Assembly: GCA_938041635.1 (NCBI GenBank)
Contig: CALIAD010000120.1
Location: forward strand, 1 to 51,558
Length of the DNA stretch: 51,558 nucleotides
Direction: 5' to 3'
Origin: an uncultured Atopobium sp.
GTDB taxonomy: Bacteria; Actinomycetota; Coriobacteriia; Coriobacteriales; Atopobiaceae
A model generated the notes under the pieces. It was not told the DNA's origin. It saw only the letters and a program-made list of their open reading frames with translations, and did no database searches. Position 1 is the stretch's first letter, and every line of letters starts with the position of its first letter. The translations under genes were made by a program, and so were the position numbers. This document shows, one piece after another, positions 16,155-25,621 of the stretch.

Positions 16155-18410
16155 ATGTTTATCACAAAATCCTCAAAACCTAAGAAGGAAACAGCTACAC
16201 GAAGACAAACTCCTTCTTCTGTCTTTCACTTCTGGTTTATCCCTCTGTTACTTGGAGCCCTTCTCCTCAGCCATTTTTTTCTAAAGCCTGCTCATAGGCT
16301 TGCTTTTGCACAAGAACCCTCATTTACCGTTGCACAAAGAGAAGATTTTCCTGGTGGACAGCAAATTCCCATGTGGACTGCTAGCGATGGTACCTATCTT
16401 TACTGTGGAGATGAATTTAACTACTATGGTGCATGGCCAGGAGCAACGGGAAGTGTGGTTGACCCGCAATCTTATACAAAGCTCACCTCAACCAATGGCG
16501 TTCGCGGTGGAACGTATACAAATGAACAGCTTCGAGCTATTGATTACATCATCTATCACGGAGCTACTGCGTCCCAAGAAAAGGACGTGTATGGATATAC
16601 GGGCTGGAGAGCTCGCGCTATTACACAGTTTGCACTATGGGCCGTTATGCGTGGTGAAGCCCATGCACTTGCGGTAAGTGTTCCTCAGACAGAGCTTCAT
16701 CAACCTATTGAGCAGTTCTATTCCGATGCTATGAACTATGCTCAAAACAATGGTGGCGGTCCAGAAAGCGGAGTTGCAAAGCTCTTTGTACCTACAGGAG
16801 ACAAGCAAGTTCTGTTTTTCTTTGGGCAGCAAGCTGGCTCACTCAAAATTACCAAAAGCTCCTTATTGCCTGATGTCACCTCCAATAACGAGTACTACTC
16901 CCTAGAAGGCGCTGTCTACGGAGTATATTCCGACGAGAGTTGTACCAATCTGCTTTGCAGTCTCACTCTTGATAAATATGGTTCTGCAACACTCAATGAG
17001 CTTCCAGTTGGAACGGTGTATGTAAAGGAAACCTCTGCTCCAAAAGGTTTTCTTCTTGACCCGTCGGTTTATGCTGTAGAAATAACAAACCAGAAAGAGA
17101 GCACTTTCACAGTTACCGATACTCCTATCGGAGAGTTTAATCTACGCATTTCAAAACAAGACTTTGACCACAGCACTAGCCTCGACGAAGACGCTCGTTC
17201 TGAGCAGCAAAGCGCTTCTCCCCAAGGAAACGCAACGCTTCAAGGCGCGCTTTTTAAAGTGACCTATAGTGGCTCTGCTGAAACAACAATAAGAACATGG
17301 GTTTTCTCGACTGATTCTCATGGTTTTGTTTCTTTTGATGCAGAACATAAGGTTTCTGGAGATGACCTCTTTACTCTTGGCGAGAAACCCTGGTTACCTT
17401 TGGGGTATTACCAGATCGAAGAAATTCAAGCTCCAGAGGGTTATAAACTCCCAGGACTTTCTCTTCAAACCTGGAAGCTATCAAACCAAAACGCCAATCT
17501 TATCTGGACAAATCTTTCTAGCGGAAAAGAGAATTCCTCATCTGAACACTCCTTTACCTTTAAAGATGAGGTAATAAGAGGAAATCTTAAGGTTAAGAAA
17601 ATCGGGCATACTTCTCTAAGTTCGACCGATGGTTATTCTGAAGCGGATGAAATGCCAAGTCTGAAGGGCGCCAAAATTGAGCTAACTAATAGCTCTGCTC
17701 AACCCATCTTCTACCAGGGAAAATGGATTGCTCCTCACGAAGTTGTCACCACAGTAGACACAAACGAGCTTGGAGAGGCTGCCGTTGAAGGTCTTCCCTT
17801 TGGCTCCTATTCACTTAAAGAGATTACGGCTCCAGCAGGATACTCTCTTAACAAAGAATGGAACCCAACGGTTACCCTTACTTCTGAAGAGACCGTAGAA
17901 GCGCCCGAGCTCATTGATGAAAGAATTTCTTTACAAACGATGCTTGTGGATGCTGCTGGATCAAAAAATCCTGAATATACCGAAGTGCTCAATCTTGTTG
18001 ACCACATCAAATACGAAGGGCTTACCCCAGGGGAAGAGTACGAAATTACTGGAGAACTCTATGAAACAAAGCAGCTCCAAGAAGGTACGGCGGAGCCCAT
18101 CGCTCGCGGAACTGTCCGCTTCAAAGCTCCTACCTCATCGGGAGAAGCTGCGGTTCCTTTTTCTGTAAGGACTGCCTCACTTGAAGGTAAAGAAGTTACC
18201 GCCTACGAAACCATCTCAAAAGATGGTGAGAAAGTTGCTTCGCACACCGATAGTCACTCTAAAGCACAAACTATTCGTGTGACGCCTAAGCCCCATCTTC
18301 CGGGCACGGCAGACAACGCCTACGCAGTTCCTCTTTTGCTTGCTCTGGCAGGATCGGTACTTATTGGATGCACTCATGTATTTACAGCAAAAATAAGACG
18401 TCCTCTTTAG
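16155..18410 (+). CDS. Cell-wall-anchored thioester adhesin with SpaA/CnaB-type and VaFE-like repeats
   Basis: Surface protein for attachment to host or neighbouring cells. The basic N-terminus and hydrophobic stretch (24-43) form a signal peptide, probably cleaved near AFA-Q. The thioester domain has C84 in TYLYCGDEF and Q158 in TQFALW, the pair that makes an internal Cys-Gln bond in TQXA adhesins. Three or so SpaA/CnaB-like domains follow (blocks ending YVKETSAPKGF, YQIEEIQAPEGY, YSLKEITAPAGY), then a VaFE-type repeat (from about 595). The C-terminus has LPGTA at 715-719, a hydrophobic helix and RRPL. LPGTA is not a standard LPXTG signal. ATG 16155 has GGAGG five bases upstream. No sortase gene lies in the window, and the gene appears monocistronic. 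Confidence 0.92.
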   Translation: MFITKSSKPKKETATRRQTPSSVFHFWFIPLLLGALLLSHFFLKPAHRLAFAQEPSFTVAQREDFPGGQQIPMWTASDGTYLYCGDEFNYYGAWPGATGSVVDPQSYTKLTSTNGVRGGTYTNEQLRAIDYIIYHGATASQEKDVYGYTGWRARAITQFALWAVMRGEAHALAVSVPQTELHQPIEQFYSDAMNYAQNNGGGPESGVAKLFVPTGDKQVLFFFGQQAGSLKITKSSLLPDVTSNNEYYSLEGAVYGVYSDESCTNLLCSLTLDKYGSATLNELPVGTVYVKETSAPKGFLLDPSVYAVEITNQKESTFTVTDTPIGEFNLRISKQDFDHSTSLDEDARSEQQSASPQGNATLQGALFKVTYSGSAETTIRTWVFSTDSHGFVSFDAEHKVSGDDLFTLGEKPWLPLGYYQIEEIQAPEGYKLPGLSLQTWKLSNQNANLIWTNLSSGKENSSSEHSFTFKDEVIRGNLKVKKIGHTSLSSTDGYSEADEMPSLKGAKIELTNSSAQPIFYQGKWIAPHEVVTTVDTNELGEAAVEGLPFGSYSLKEITAPAGYSLNKEWNPTVTLTSEETVEAPELIDERISLQTMLVDAAGSKNPEYTEVLNLVDHIKYEGLTPGEEYEITGELYETKQLQEGTAEPIARGTVRFKAPTSSGEAAVPFSVRTASLEGKEVTAYETISKDGEKVASHTDSHSKAQTIRVTPKPHLPGTADNAYAVPLLLALAGSVLIGCTHVFTAKIRRPL

Positions 18411-18440
18411 TTGTGTAATCTTGTCTTGCTGCTCAAACAA

Positions 18441-18468
18441 AGAAAGGGCAGAACTCTCTGCCCTTTCT
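18441..18468. terminator. Bidirectional terminator between convergent genes
   Basis: A perfect 12-bp stem (18441-18452 with 18457-18468) has a 4-nt loop. It carries T-rich flanks on one strand and A-rich on the other, between the adhesin and the M28-like gene. Confidence 0.8.
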
Positions 18469-18496
18469 TAAAAATTTGTACTAGTTTCTTGTTCGT

Positions 18497-20422
18497 TTAT
18501 GAGCGTCTAATAAGCTCAGTAACAAGAGCTGCAGCATCAGCACACTGACCAGCATTAACGTTCTCGCGAACATCGGCAGCGGTGCGGCTAAGCGCAGGAA
18601 GTCCATCTTCGTTTAAGCCCATCAAGGTAACAGAACGAACTGAATTCTGCATTGCAGGAGTTGCATCAGTGGTGTCCCAGTCAAATGCACGCTGCTCAAC
18701 ATCAATATGAAGATCAGCTGCAATAGTAGAAAGGAGTCGAGTCATTCTGCGATCAGCGCGGCGGACGTTGCCAATTCCCTCATTCTTAAGAATGGAAAGC
18801 GTACCAGCACCAACACAATCAAGGTTAATGAGAAAAGCTCCGCGAATATCAGTTCTGTGCTTTGCGAGGAACTCCCTCATGCCTGCGTGGTCAAAATCAG
18901 ACGCTCCAAGTGCAACAAACCAAATATCGTGTGCAATGAGCTCGTCATCAGAAAGTGAAAGAACAGCATTACGAAGATCATCCTCAGAGACAACAGATGC
19001 ATCCTCAGAGTCAGTATCTTCACGATTCTCTGCAGATGGAGCTGCTCCGCCCTTCCAATCATCTGATGGTCCGTCGTTACGACCAAAGAGTCTAAAGGAG
19101 CGACGCTTTGCCTCAGGAGTCTTTGCGTCCTGTACCTCTGTGAGACCCTCATCAGCCGAAATGGTGTCGAATGGGCTCTCTGCATCTTCTGCCTCTGGAG
19201 AAGGTGCAGATGTTGGAGCTGGAACATAGTGAGGAGCTGGCTCGGAAGATGGAGCTAGAGGATCAACGGCGTCGCCAGAAGGATCAGGAAGATCAAAGAG
19301 GGACGCACGACGAGCAAAGTCGTTCTTAGCATGGAGCTCATGTGTTGCTTCAGGCTGTACCTGCGTTGCATCTGCATCAGCGGATTCATGAACCTGCTTC
19401 ATAGTTGCATTGAGCTCATCGTCAACAGAATCATACGCAACGGTGTTGTCAGCAGAAGCATCCTCAGTCCGCTCTTCTTCTGTTGTTGCATTTACAGCCT
19501 CTGCAACATCCTCGAGAGATGCAGTCTGGCTTGCGCCAGTAGTGTCATAAGCAACGTAGCTTACTTCGCAATCCTCAGGAAGAATGCCCAGTGAATTAAG
19601 AACTTCCTCGCCGTGGCGGACGCCTTCCACCTCATCAGGCTCTGGGATAAGTGCAGCTGCATCTCCTGCAAAATGATGAACAACCTCGGGTCGATGACCA
19701 GTAGGACGGACATTCTCGAGAATACCAAGAAGTGCTGCAACTGAAGACTTGTTGTTGTTTGCGCCAATAGTGCAAGGTGCAAAACGCTCTGCAATAGTTG
19801 CGACAGAAAGAGCAACAAGTGGAAGAGCTGCAAGAATACCAACAATCCAGAAAAGGACACGAACTGGATCAGGAAGGAAACGAAGAATCTGAACAAACGT
19901 AGCAACAAACACGGCAACTACACACCAACGAGCATACCTCTGTGCAAGCGGTACGTACTTTGCTACAGGGGACTCAACAAGGAAGTTTGTATGTGGAGAG
20001 TCATAGTGAGCAACAATTACGATTGGACGATTGCCTTTTGCGACAAGCTCACCAGTGGCCTCGTGTTTAGCAACAACGTTCTGGCTCCTAATAGAAGATC
20101 CAAATGAACCCAGAATGTCATTACCAAAATACTTGAGACAAGTAAGTGCGCCAAAGCCAGCAACAAGCAAAACACCAAAAGCAATGAGTGCTGCATTACC
20201 AGTGCCTGCAAAAATAACACCAATGAAAAGGAGGATTAGATAAATTGAATAACCAAGACTCTTAATAGACTTAGCATCAAATTCTTCAATGGTTGCCTCA
20301 AGCCCGTGAAGTTTCATTTCTTCAGCAATGGTTTGAGCGGCCTGAAGCTCCTCTTGGCTACCGGCAGGAGCAATATCAATCTGCTCGTCTAGATAGTCAA
20401 CATAGTCATGTGTGATGGCCAT
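18497..20422 (-). CDS. Membrane protein with a degenerate M28 peptidase fold
   Basis: The sequence follows the M28 aminopeptidase plan but with key changes. AHYDSPH keeps the first His and Asp. GANNNKSSVAALL has Asn where the metal-bridging Asp is normal. The usual EE motif is replaced by LGASDFD. INLDCVGAG keeps an Asp. The last His is replaced in SRTAADVRENVN. Two hydrophobic pairs (about 55-105 and 160-215) insert it in the membrane. An acidic Glu/Ala/Pro/Ser-rich stretch of about 200 residues (roughly 280-480) interrupts the fold. It is probably not a standard metallopeptidase. I start at ATG 20422, with GAAGGA about 6 nt upstream; the frame extends 13 codons further. Confidence 0.8.
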   Translation of the reverse strand: MAITHDYVDYLDEQIDIAPAGSQEELQAAQTIAEEMKLHGLEATIEEFDAKSIKSLGYSIYLILLFIGVIFAGTGNAALIAFGVLLVAGFGALTCLKYFGNDILGSFGSSIRSQNVVAKHEATGELVAKGNRPIVIVAHYDSPHTNFLVESPVAKYVPLAQRYARWCVVAVFVATFVQILRFLPDPVRVLFWIVGILAALPLVALSVATIAERFAPCTIGANNNKSSVAALLGILENVRPTGHRPEVVHHFAGDAAALIPEPDEVEGVRHGEEVLNSLGILPEDCEVSYVAYDTTGASQTASLEDVAEAVNATTEEERTEDASADNTVAYDSVDDELNATMKQVHESADADATQVQPEATHELHAKNDFARRASLFDLPDPSGDAVDPLAPSSEPAPHYVPAPTSAPSPEAEDAESPFDTISADEGLTEVQDAKTPEAKRRSFRLFGRNDGPSDDWKGGAAPSAENREDTDSEDASVVSEDDLRNAVLSLSDDELIAHDIWFVALGASDFDHAGMREFLAKHRTDIRGAFLINLDCVGAGTLSILKNEGIGNVRRADRRMTRLLSTIAADLHIDVEQRAFDWDTTDATPAMQNSVRSVTLMGLNEDGLPALSRTAADVRENVNAGQCADAAALVTELIRRS

Positions 20423-20611
20423 ACTACGTCCTTCGTTGGCATGTCTTCTGACAGGTTTCATATATACGTCATTAGTATACGTCTTATATCGAAATATAGC
20501 GGTTAAAGTGTATTTTTACGTCCAAATTTAGAAATTCTGCACTAAATATCAAAAACTTTCGTATATGTTTAGAGAGATTTGAGTTCAACTAGCAAAAAGC
20601 GGGAGGTGGAT

Positions 20612-21592
20612 ATGGCTCCAAACAATCAAACTCTAGGTAATAATGAACTTGGTGCCTGGAGGATTTTCTCGCTATTTATGCTGCTAATTCAAAAGGGACC
20701 TCTACCCTCGGCAGAAATATATGCAGCGATTTACTCAGATTTATCTACCGATTCTGCTTTAAGAACTTTTTCAAGAGATCGCACTGTTTTGAAACAGCTT
20801 GGATTTGCAATTACAGAGGTAAAAACGGGAAAAGAAAAGTCATTCTATCTTTCGGACTCGAATTTCTTTAATTCCTCGTACGACTTAAGCCTTGAAGATG
20901 CCAATCAGCTGCTTGTAATCTGCAGTGCAATTCTCACTGACGCAACGTTTGTATACCAAGAGGAATTGAGAAACGCGCTCTCTAAAATTGTGGGTAACTT
21001 TTATTCCTTGGACTCAGGTAAGTCAGACAGCCAAAAACTCAGCGCTTCTTCCCAAAACAAAGTCTTTCCTGTTCTATACGAATCACTCAGCTCTAAACAA
21101 CTGGTAAACATCACCTACACAAACTCACAGGACCTAGTTAAGCAAAAACATCTGGGCGTGCTGGACTTCTTTGTTTCACAGGGACTTCTATACTTTGTGG
21201 CCCAAGATTTTTCATCCGGTACTGAGAGCGCTTCCATCAAAACTTTTCGCGTTGACCGTGTTTTAGATGCCGCGATTCTTAAAAATGAGTCCTTCTCCAT
21301 ACCAGAAGAGTTTGATTCAAAAGACTATAAACTCCTTGATTTCCAGCTCGGATTGCAAGCAGACACGCTTACCGCGTTTGTCCCCAAAAATATACTCGCT
21401 GCTTTTGAACATTTCTCGCAAGGTCAAGGGGATGTTGAGCTCCTCTCTAATGGCGCTTTGTGGACCGTTACTTACGCTCATGAAGACACCGCTTTATCTT
21501 GGATTCTTGCTCATGGATTAATTCCAAGGTCTCCAGAGTCTCTTCTCGCAAAGTGGAGAGAGTCTTTAAGCGAGGTTGCCAATGGCTGTTAA
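20612..21592 (+). CDS. WYL-domain transcription regulator, first of a PafBC-like pair
   Basis: The N-terminal winged-helix segment (about 15-75, SALRTFSRDRTVLKQLGFAI) is followed by a WYL-type domain in which the YFVAQDFSSG and IKTFRVDRV blocks mark the usual core. In actinobacteria, PafB and PafC act as a heterodimer activating DNA-damage genes, and a tandem pair like this suggests the same, though identity to PafB is not proven. Start ATG 20612 is chosen because GGGAGGTG lies just upstream; a TTG 33 nt earlier has no support. It overlaps the second WYL gene by 11 nt. The 190-nt divergent gap upstream is AT-rich and probably holds promoters for both directions. Confidence 0.88.
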   Translation: MAPNNQTLGNNELGAWRIFSLFMLLIQKGPLPSAEIYAAIYSDLSTDSALRTFSRDRTVLKQLGFAITEVKTGKEKSFYLSDSNFFNSSYDLSLEDANQLLVICSAILTDATFVYQEELRNALSKIVGNFYSLDSGKSDSQKLSASSQNKVFPVLYESLSSKQLVNITYTNSQDLVKQKHLGVLDFFVSQGLLYFVAQDFSSGTESASIKTFRVDRVLDAAILKNESFSIPEEFDSKDYKLLDFQLGLQADTLTAFVPKNILAAFEHFSQGQGDVELLSNGALWTVTYAHEDTALSWILAHGLIPRSPESLLAKWRESLSEVANGC

Positions 21593-22568
21593 AAACACCT
21601 CTTTTGGAAGAAAAAACATATCGTCAGCTGTCTATAAGCTCATACTGCTTGCTTCTGCATTGAGGGAGTCTTTTGACGCAGTTGAGCTAAGCGCGGTTCA
21701 GTCGCGATTTGGCATCTCCTCTGAAGAGGCTGCTATTCTGATGGAGCTTTTGCAGCTCACGGACGAGAATGGCTATCTTCCCCTCCCCCTTACGGGAGAC
21801 CAAGATACTCTGACACTTGTCGGAGAGTCTCCCTTTACTGCTCGCAGGCTCGTCTTAACGGGTGAAGAAGCTCTAGCGCTTAAAGAGGCTTTTACCGCAC
21901 TTGCTTTGCCCCAAGAAAGTGTATTTTGGAGCCTCTTGAAGCCTCCATATACAAAAAGCTCTTCACCGGATGGGTCTTCGGTCTCTCTTGTCTCCAAAAG
22001 TTACTTTAAAGAAGTAGATGCGTTCCTCACCTGCTCAAATGCAATTGCAGAATCTCAAGTCATTTCATTCAACTATCGCTCTGAGGTGTCTGTTGCAGAA
22101 GCTCGCGGTGATAGAGATGCTGCAATTAGCCAGAGAGAGGTTCTTCCCTATAAGCTGTTATACGGAGAAAATGGGTGGCTTATCGAGGGGGTTGATTTAA
22201 ACCTAGAGCAGCAAAGGGTCTTTAGGGTCAATCGAATGAGCCACATTGAAACGCAGTCCGCTTCATTTGAGCACAGAAAGCTTGCGGAACGCGTACAAGA
22301 TTCTGCTATGCAAGAAAAGTCTCAGCTGGTAGAGCTTACCTTCTTTGATAAAAACGCTCTTACGCACTATTCGTGGCCGGGACTTAAAACAGTTGGAAGC
22401 CAGCGCAATGCTGTAGAAATTAAAGCAACTATCCCCTACTACGGCGGAACATGGCTGCTACAGCGGTTGCTTGCCCTTAAGGGAAAGGTAACAACCAAAG
22501 ACAAGGCCGTGATACACGCAATGCGCACTTACGCTGCGTCTTTGCTTGCTGCAGAAGAGCAGCTCTAA
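21582..22568 (+). CDS. WYL-domain transcription regulator, second of a PafBC-like pair
   Basis: A 328-residue protein with the same plan: an N-terminal helical DNA-binding part (SAVQSRFGISSEEAAILMELLQL), then a WYL domain with ISFNYRSE, LLYGENGWLIEGVD and QQRVFRVNRMSHIE. The two genes diverge enough to be ancient paralogues. Start ATG 21582 has GCGAGG 6 nt upstream inside the previous gene, so translation is coupled and equal amounts are likely. No proteasome or Pup-ligase gene (usual pafBC neighbours) is present. The gene converges on dinG with a 24-nt gap and no visible terminator. Confidence 0.88.
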   Translation: MAVKNTSFGRKNISSAVYKLILLASALRESFDAVELSAVQSRFGISSEEAAILMELLQLTDENGYLPLPLTGDQDTLTLVGESPFTARRLVLTGEEALALKEAFTALALPQESVFWSLLKPPYTKSSSPDGSSVSLVSKSYFKEVDAFLTCSNAIAESQVISFNYRSEVSVAEARGDRDAAISQREVLPYKLLYGENGWLIEGVDLNLEQQRVFRVNRMSHIETQSASFEHRKLAERVQDSAMQEKSQLVELTFFDKNALTHYSWPGLKTVGSQRNAVEIKATIPYYGGTWLLQRLLALKGKVTTKDKAVIHAMRTYAASLLAAEEQL

Positions 22569-22592
22569 GCCAATCAGGTGATTGCAGCCCTG

Positions 22593-25500
22593 CTACGCGT
22601 CGTGTTCTTCTCGCCACTTGGCAATTTGCTCGGATATATCCTTTGTCAAGACACGCTGGTAGTTCTTGTTGGGTAGTGACTTCAAGAACGAGCTGCCATA
22701 CCGCTTGGACACCAGCCTGGAATCGGCAAGCACCAAAACGCCCTTATCATCAGCACTTCTAATAAGGCGACCAGCAGCCTGCTTTGTTGCAATTACCGCC
22801 TCTGGCAGAGAATAACGCCACCACGCACGATCTTCTCGCGCTTCGCGCTCTTTGACCAGCGGTTCATTAGGGCTTGCAAACGGAAGCTTAGGAATTACTA
22901 CGCACCTAAGCGTGTCTCCCGCAGCATCAAAGCCTTCCCAGAACGATTTAAGAGCAAACAGCGAGAGGTTCTTTTCGGCTAGGAACTTTTCACGAACACG
23001 TCGAGCAGAAGAAGAGCGCTCCTGGCAGGCAAGATTAAGGCCCTGCTCACTCAAGCGTGGCTCCAACGCTTCATAGAGGCGCTCCATATCGCGTCTGTTG
23101 GTAAAGAGCGTCAGCACTGAGCCGCCCATCTGAACATGAACGTCGTATAACAGCTTTTCCAGAGCGTCTAGGTAACCTGGATCAGTTGGTGCAGGCATGT
23201 CTTCGGCCACAAAGACAGCCATATGGTTCTCGTAGTCAAAGCTTGACTCTAAGTGCAGGCTCTTGTGTTCAAAGGCGCCTCTATCCAGGCCAACAGCATG
23301 CTCAAAATGTGAGAAATCATCTCCAACGGCAATGGTCGCCGAGGTAAACACAACGGAATGCGTCTCAGGAAGCCACTTCTCTGCCAGCTCTGCACCAATA
23401 TCAAGCTTCTCAGCCACAAGAGCCTCAGAGCCAATATCACGCTTCAGTCGAGTCAACTTTGCTGAATAGACGTAACTCTTGTCTGTTCCCTCGCAAATGA
23501 GTTTCAACGACTCCAGAAGGGTGCTCAAGAACACCCCCGCCTCGCTCAAGTTGCTTGCAAGGTTTGGAGCTGATGCAATGAGTGCCTCGGTGGTTTTTCC
23601 TATACGAAGCGCTGCTTCTTCAAGAGCAGAAAGAGCAACGGAAGCGGTCTCCAAGACCTCTTTCCATTCCTCTGTCTCTCTTACCTCATCGTTAATCCAA
23701 AGCTGAAGGGAGTTATAGCCACCGTCGCTTTTGGCCAACGGAGCCAGCTCATGAACGGTGGCCATAAGGTTGCCCATTGCTGCCATGGCTCTCTGAACTG
23801 CGGCTGCAGAGCGCGTGAGAAGACCGGTGAGCAGCGTAGAATCTTCAAGATTAGCGGCGCCTACCATAGCGGCATGAATGGCTCCGGATTTAATTCCACC
23901 AAGCAGCTCAAAACCGTTTCTCATCTCTTTGGCAGAAATTTCTACTGCCCACTGATGGCGAGCCTCAGCCTCAAAGCCATGAGCCTCGTCAATCACCCAA
24001 TGTCTGATAGGTGGCAGAATTTTTCCGTCAGCAGCAACGTTTCTCAGCAACAGAGAGTGATTGGTTACCACAACATCCGAAGATCCCGCACGTTTACGAG
24101 CTCCATGAACAAAGCACTCATGAGGGTAATACGGGCACTTAGAGCGCAGGCACTCCGCTGCTTTGATAGTTACCATCTCTCGTGGAACCGAGCGCCAGCG
24201 AATCCCCAGCGCATCCAAATCGCCATCAGCCGACTGGCACGCGTAGGCATAAATCACCGCAATTGCAGTCAGCATGTCAGACGCAACGCTGTTGCTCGAG
24301 CGCCCTTCCTGATCAAGCAGCGTCAGTGGAAGTTCCTCAAGAGCGGCCCTATCAACGCGATGCAGGCACGGATAGTGCTCGTATCCTTTTAAGCTGCAGA
24401 AGCTCAATCCGTTTGGCAACGCTCGAGCAAGAGCCGGAAGGTCATGAGCAACTAGCTGGTCAGTCAAGGCGTTTGTCTTTGTAGCAATGCCTACGGTAAC
24501 GTCATTTTTCTGCGCAAAAAGCACCTCAGGCAGCAGGTATGCAATCGACTTACCAATACCAGTCCCCGCCTCAAGCTCTCTATGCGAAGAAGTTACCAGC
24601 GCATTTCTGACCTCAACGGACATACTGACTTGCTCGCTGCGAGTCTCAAACTTGTCGTACATCTGCGAGACAATGCCCGGTTTAGCAAACGCTCTGTGAA
24701 TCTCATCTTTAGAAATAGGCAGCATGGCAGGCGTCTCTGGGTCGTCCGCGTCTCTTCTCGCCTTTGCTTTTATGTCGGCAACAAGCTGGCTGCGAATATC
24801 CTTAAGCGAGAAAAACGTGCCCGAGATCTCTGCATCTGCAAGTTCGGCACCTGTTGCATCTTTCTTTGCGACACCGCGCTGAACTGCTTCTTCTTCCTTC
24901 ATTTGCGACAAATACGAGAAGATTGGCCTAAACGTCCACTCCACGCCGTCGTGCATTGACGCCAGTTTGGCGAGAAGACCGCGAGGCAGATTCATAAGTC
25001 CTAAAAGCAAGATGCGCCACATACCGCAAAGAGCGTCTACGTCGTCGCTTGCGCGGTGTGTAACCTTCATGGTGCCAAACGCTTCTGCCATGCTGGAAAG
25101 CTTATGTGAAGAAAGTCGAGGTAGCGCTATGCGTGAGAGCGACAGCGTGTCAATCCAGGTATCGGAGACAGAAGTTCCGCCGGGTACCCGTTCAATAAAT
25201 GTACGGTCAAAGGTGGCGTTGTGAGCCAAAACCGGAAGACCGCCAACAAATTCTGCAAGTGCAGCAACGGCTTCCTTTGCGCTTGGCGCGCCCTTAACGT
25301 CTTCATCGGTGATTGAAGTGAGGGCCGTAATTTCTTCTGGAATTGGACACCCTGGATCAACAAAAGTCTGAAAGCGCTCCACAATCTCTCTACCACTCAA
25401 TTTAGCAGCAGAAATCTCAATAAGGGAGCATTTCTTAAAGGACAGACCTGTTGTCTCGGTATCCAAAACAACGATGTCATCCTCTAAGACATCAAACGAC

Positions 25501-25610
25501 TCATGCTCCGCCCTCTCTGCAAGTTCTAAATACTTCTTGCAAACCGCAGAGGGGGTACCTGGAAGAATGAGTTCTTCTAGTTTTTGCGTAGCGCTTTTAG
25601 TGCTGGTCAT
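22593..25610 (-). CDS. dinG: DinG/XPD-type helicase fused to a DnaQ-like exonuclease
   Basis: The N-terminal DEDD exonuclease (about 40-205) has DTETTG, LAHNATFDRTF and HRASDDVDAL. The helicase part has a Walker A-like AGTGIGKS, an iron-sulphur cysteine set (AAECLRSKCPYYPHECF and an earlier Cys), DEAH in VIDEAHGFE, FTSATI, KSFWEGFD and QAAGRLIRS. XPD-like enzymes of this kind unwind 5'-tailed DNA, DNA-RNA hybrids or R-loops. This exonuclease fusion is known from Firmicutes and Actinobacteria. Start ATG 25610 lies 11 nt after ddl on the same strand, so the two probably share a transcript. Confidence 0.92.
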   Translation of the reverse strand: MTSTKSATQKLEELILPGTPSAVCKKYLELAERAEHESFDVLEDDIVVLDTETTGLSFKKCSLIEISAAKLSGREIVERFQTFVDPGCPIPEEITALTSITDEDVKGAPSAKEAVAALAEFVGGLPVLAHNATFDRTFIERVPGGTSVSDTWIDTLSLSRIALPRLSSHKLSSMAEAFGTMKVTHRASDDVDALCGMWRILLLGLMNLPRGLLAKLASMHDGVEWTFRPIFSYLSQMKEEEAVQRGVAKKDATGAELADAEISGTFFSLKDIRSQLVADIKAKARRDADDPETPAMLPISKDEIHRAFAKPGIVSQMYDKFETRSEQVSMSVEVRNALVTSSHRELEAGTGIGKSIAYLLPEVLFAQKNDVTVGIATKTNALTDQLVAHDLPALARALPNGLSFCSLKGYEHYPCLHRVDRAALEELPLTLLDQEGRSSNSVASDMLTAIAVIYAYACQSADGDLDALGIRWRSVPREMVTIKAAECLRSKCPYYPHECFVHGARKRAGSSDVVVTNHSLLLRNVAADGKILPPIRHWVIDEAHGFEAEARHQWAVEISAKEMRNGFELLGGIKSGAIHAAMVGAANLEDSTLLTGLLTRSAAAVQRAMAAMGNLMATVHELAPLAKSDGGYNSLQLWINDEVRETEEWKEVLETASVALSALEEAALRIGKTTEALIASAPNLASNLSEAGVFLSTLLESLKLICEGTDKSYVYSAKLTRLKRDIGSEALVAEKLDIGAELAEKWLPETHSVVFTSATIAVGDDFSHFEHAVGLDRGAFEHKSLHLESSFDYENHMAVFVAEDMPAPTDPGYLDALEKLLYDVHVQMGGSVLTLFTNRRDMERLYEALEPRLSEQGLNLACQERSSSARRVREKFLAEKNLSLFALKSFWEGFDAAGDTLRCVVIPKLPFASPNEPLVKEREAREDRAWWRYSLPEAVIATKQAAGRLIRSADDKGVLVLADSRLVSKRYGSSFLKSLPNKNYQRVLTKDISEQIAKWREEHDA

Positions 25611-25621
25611 AACCTACAAAT

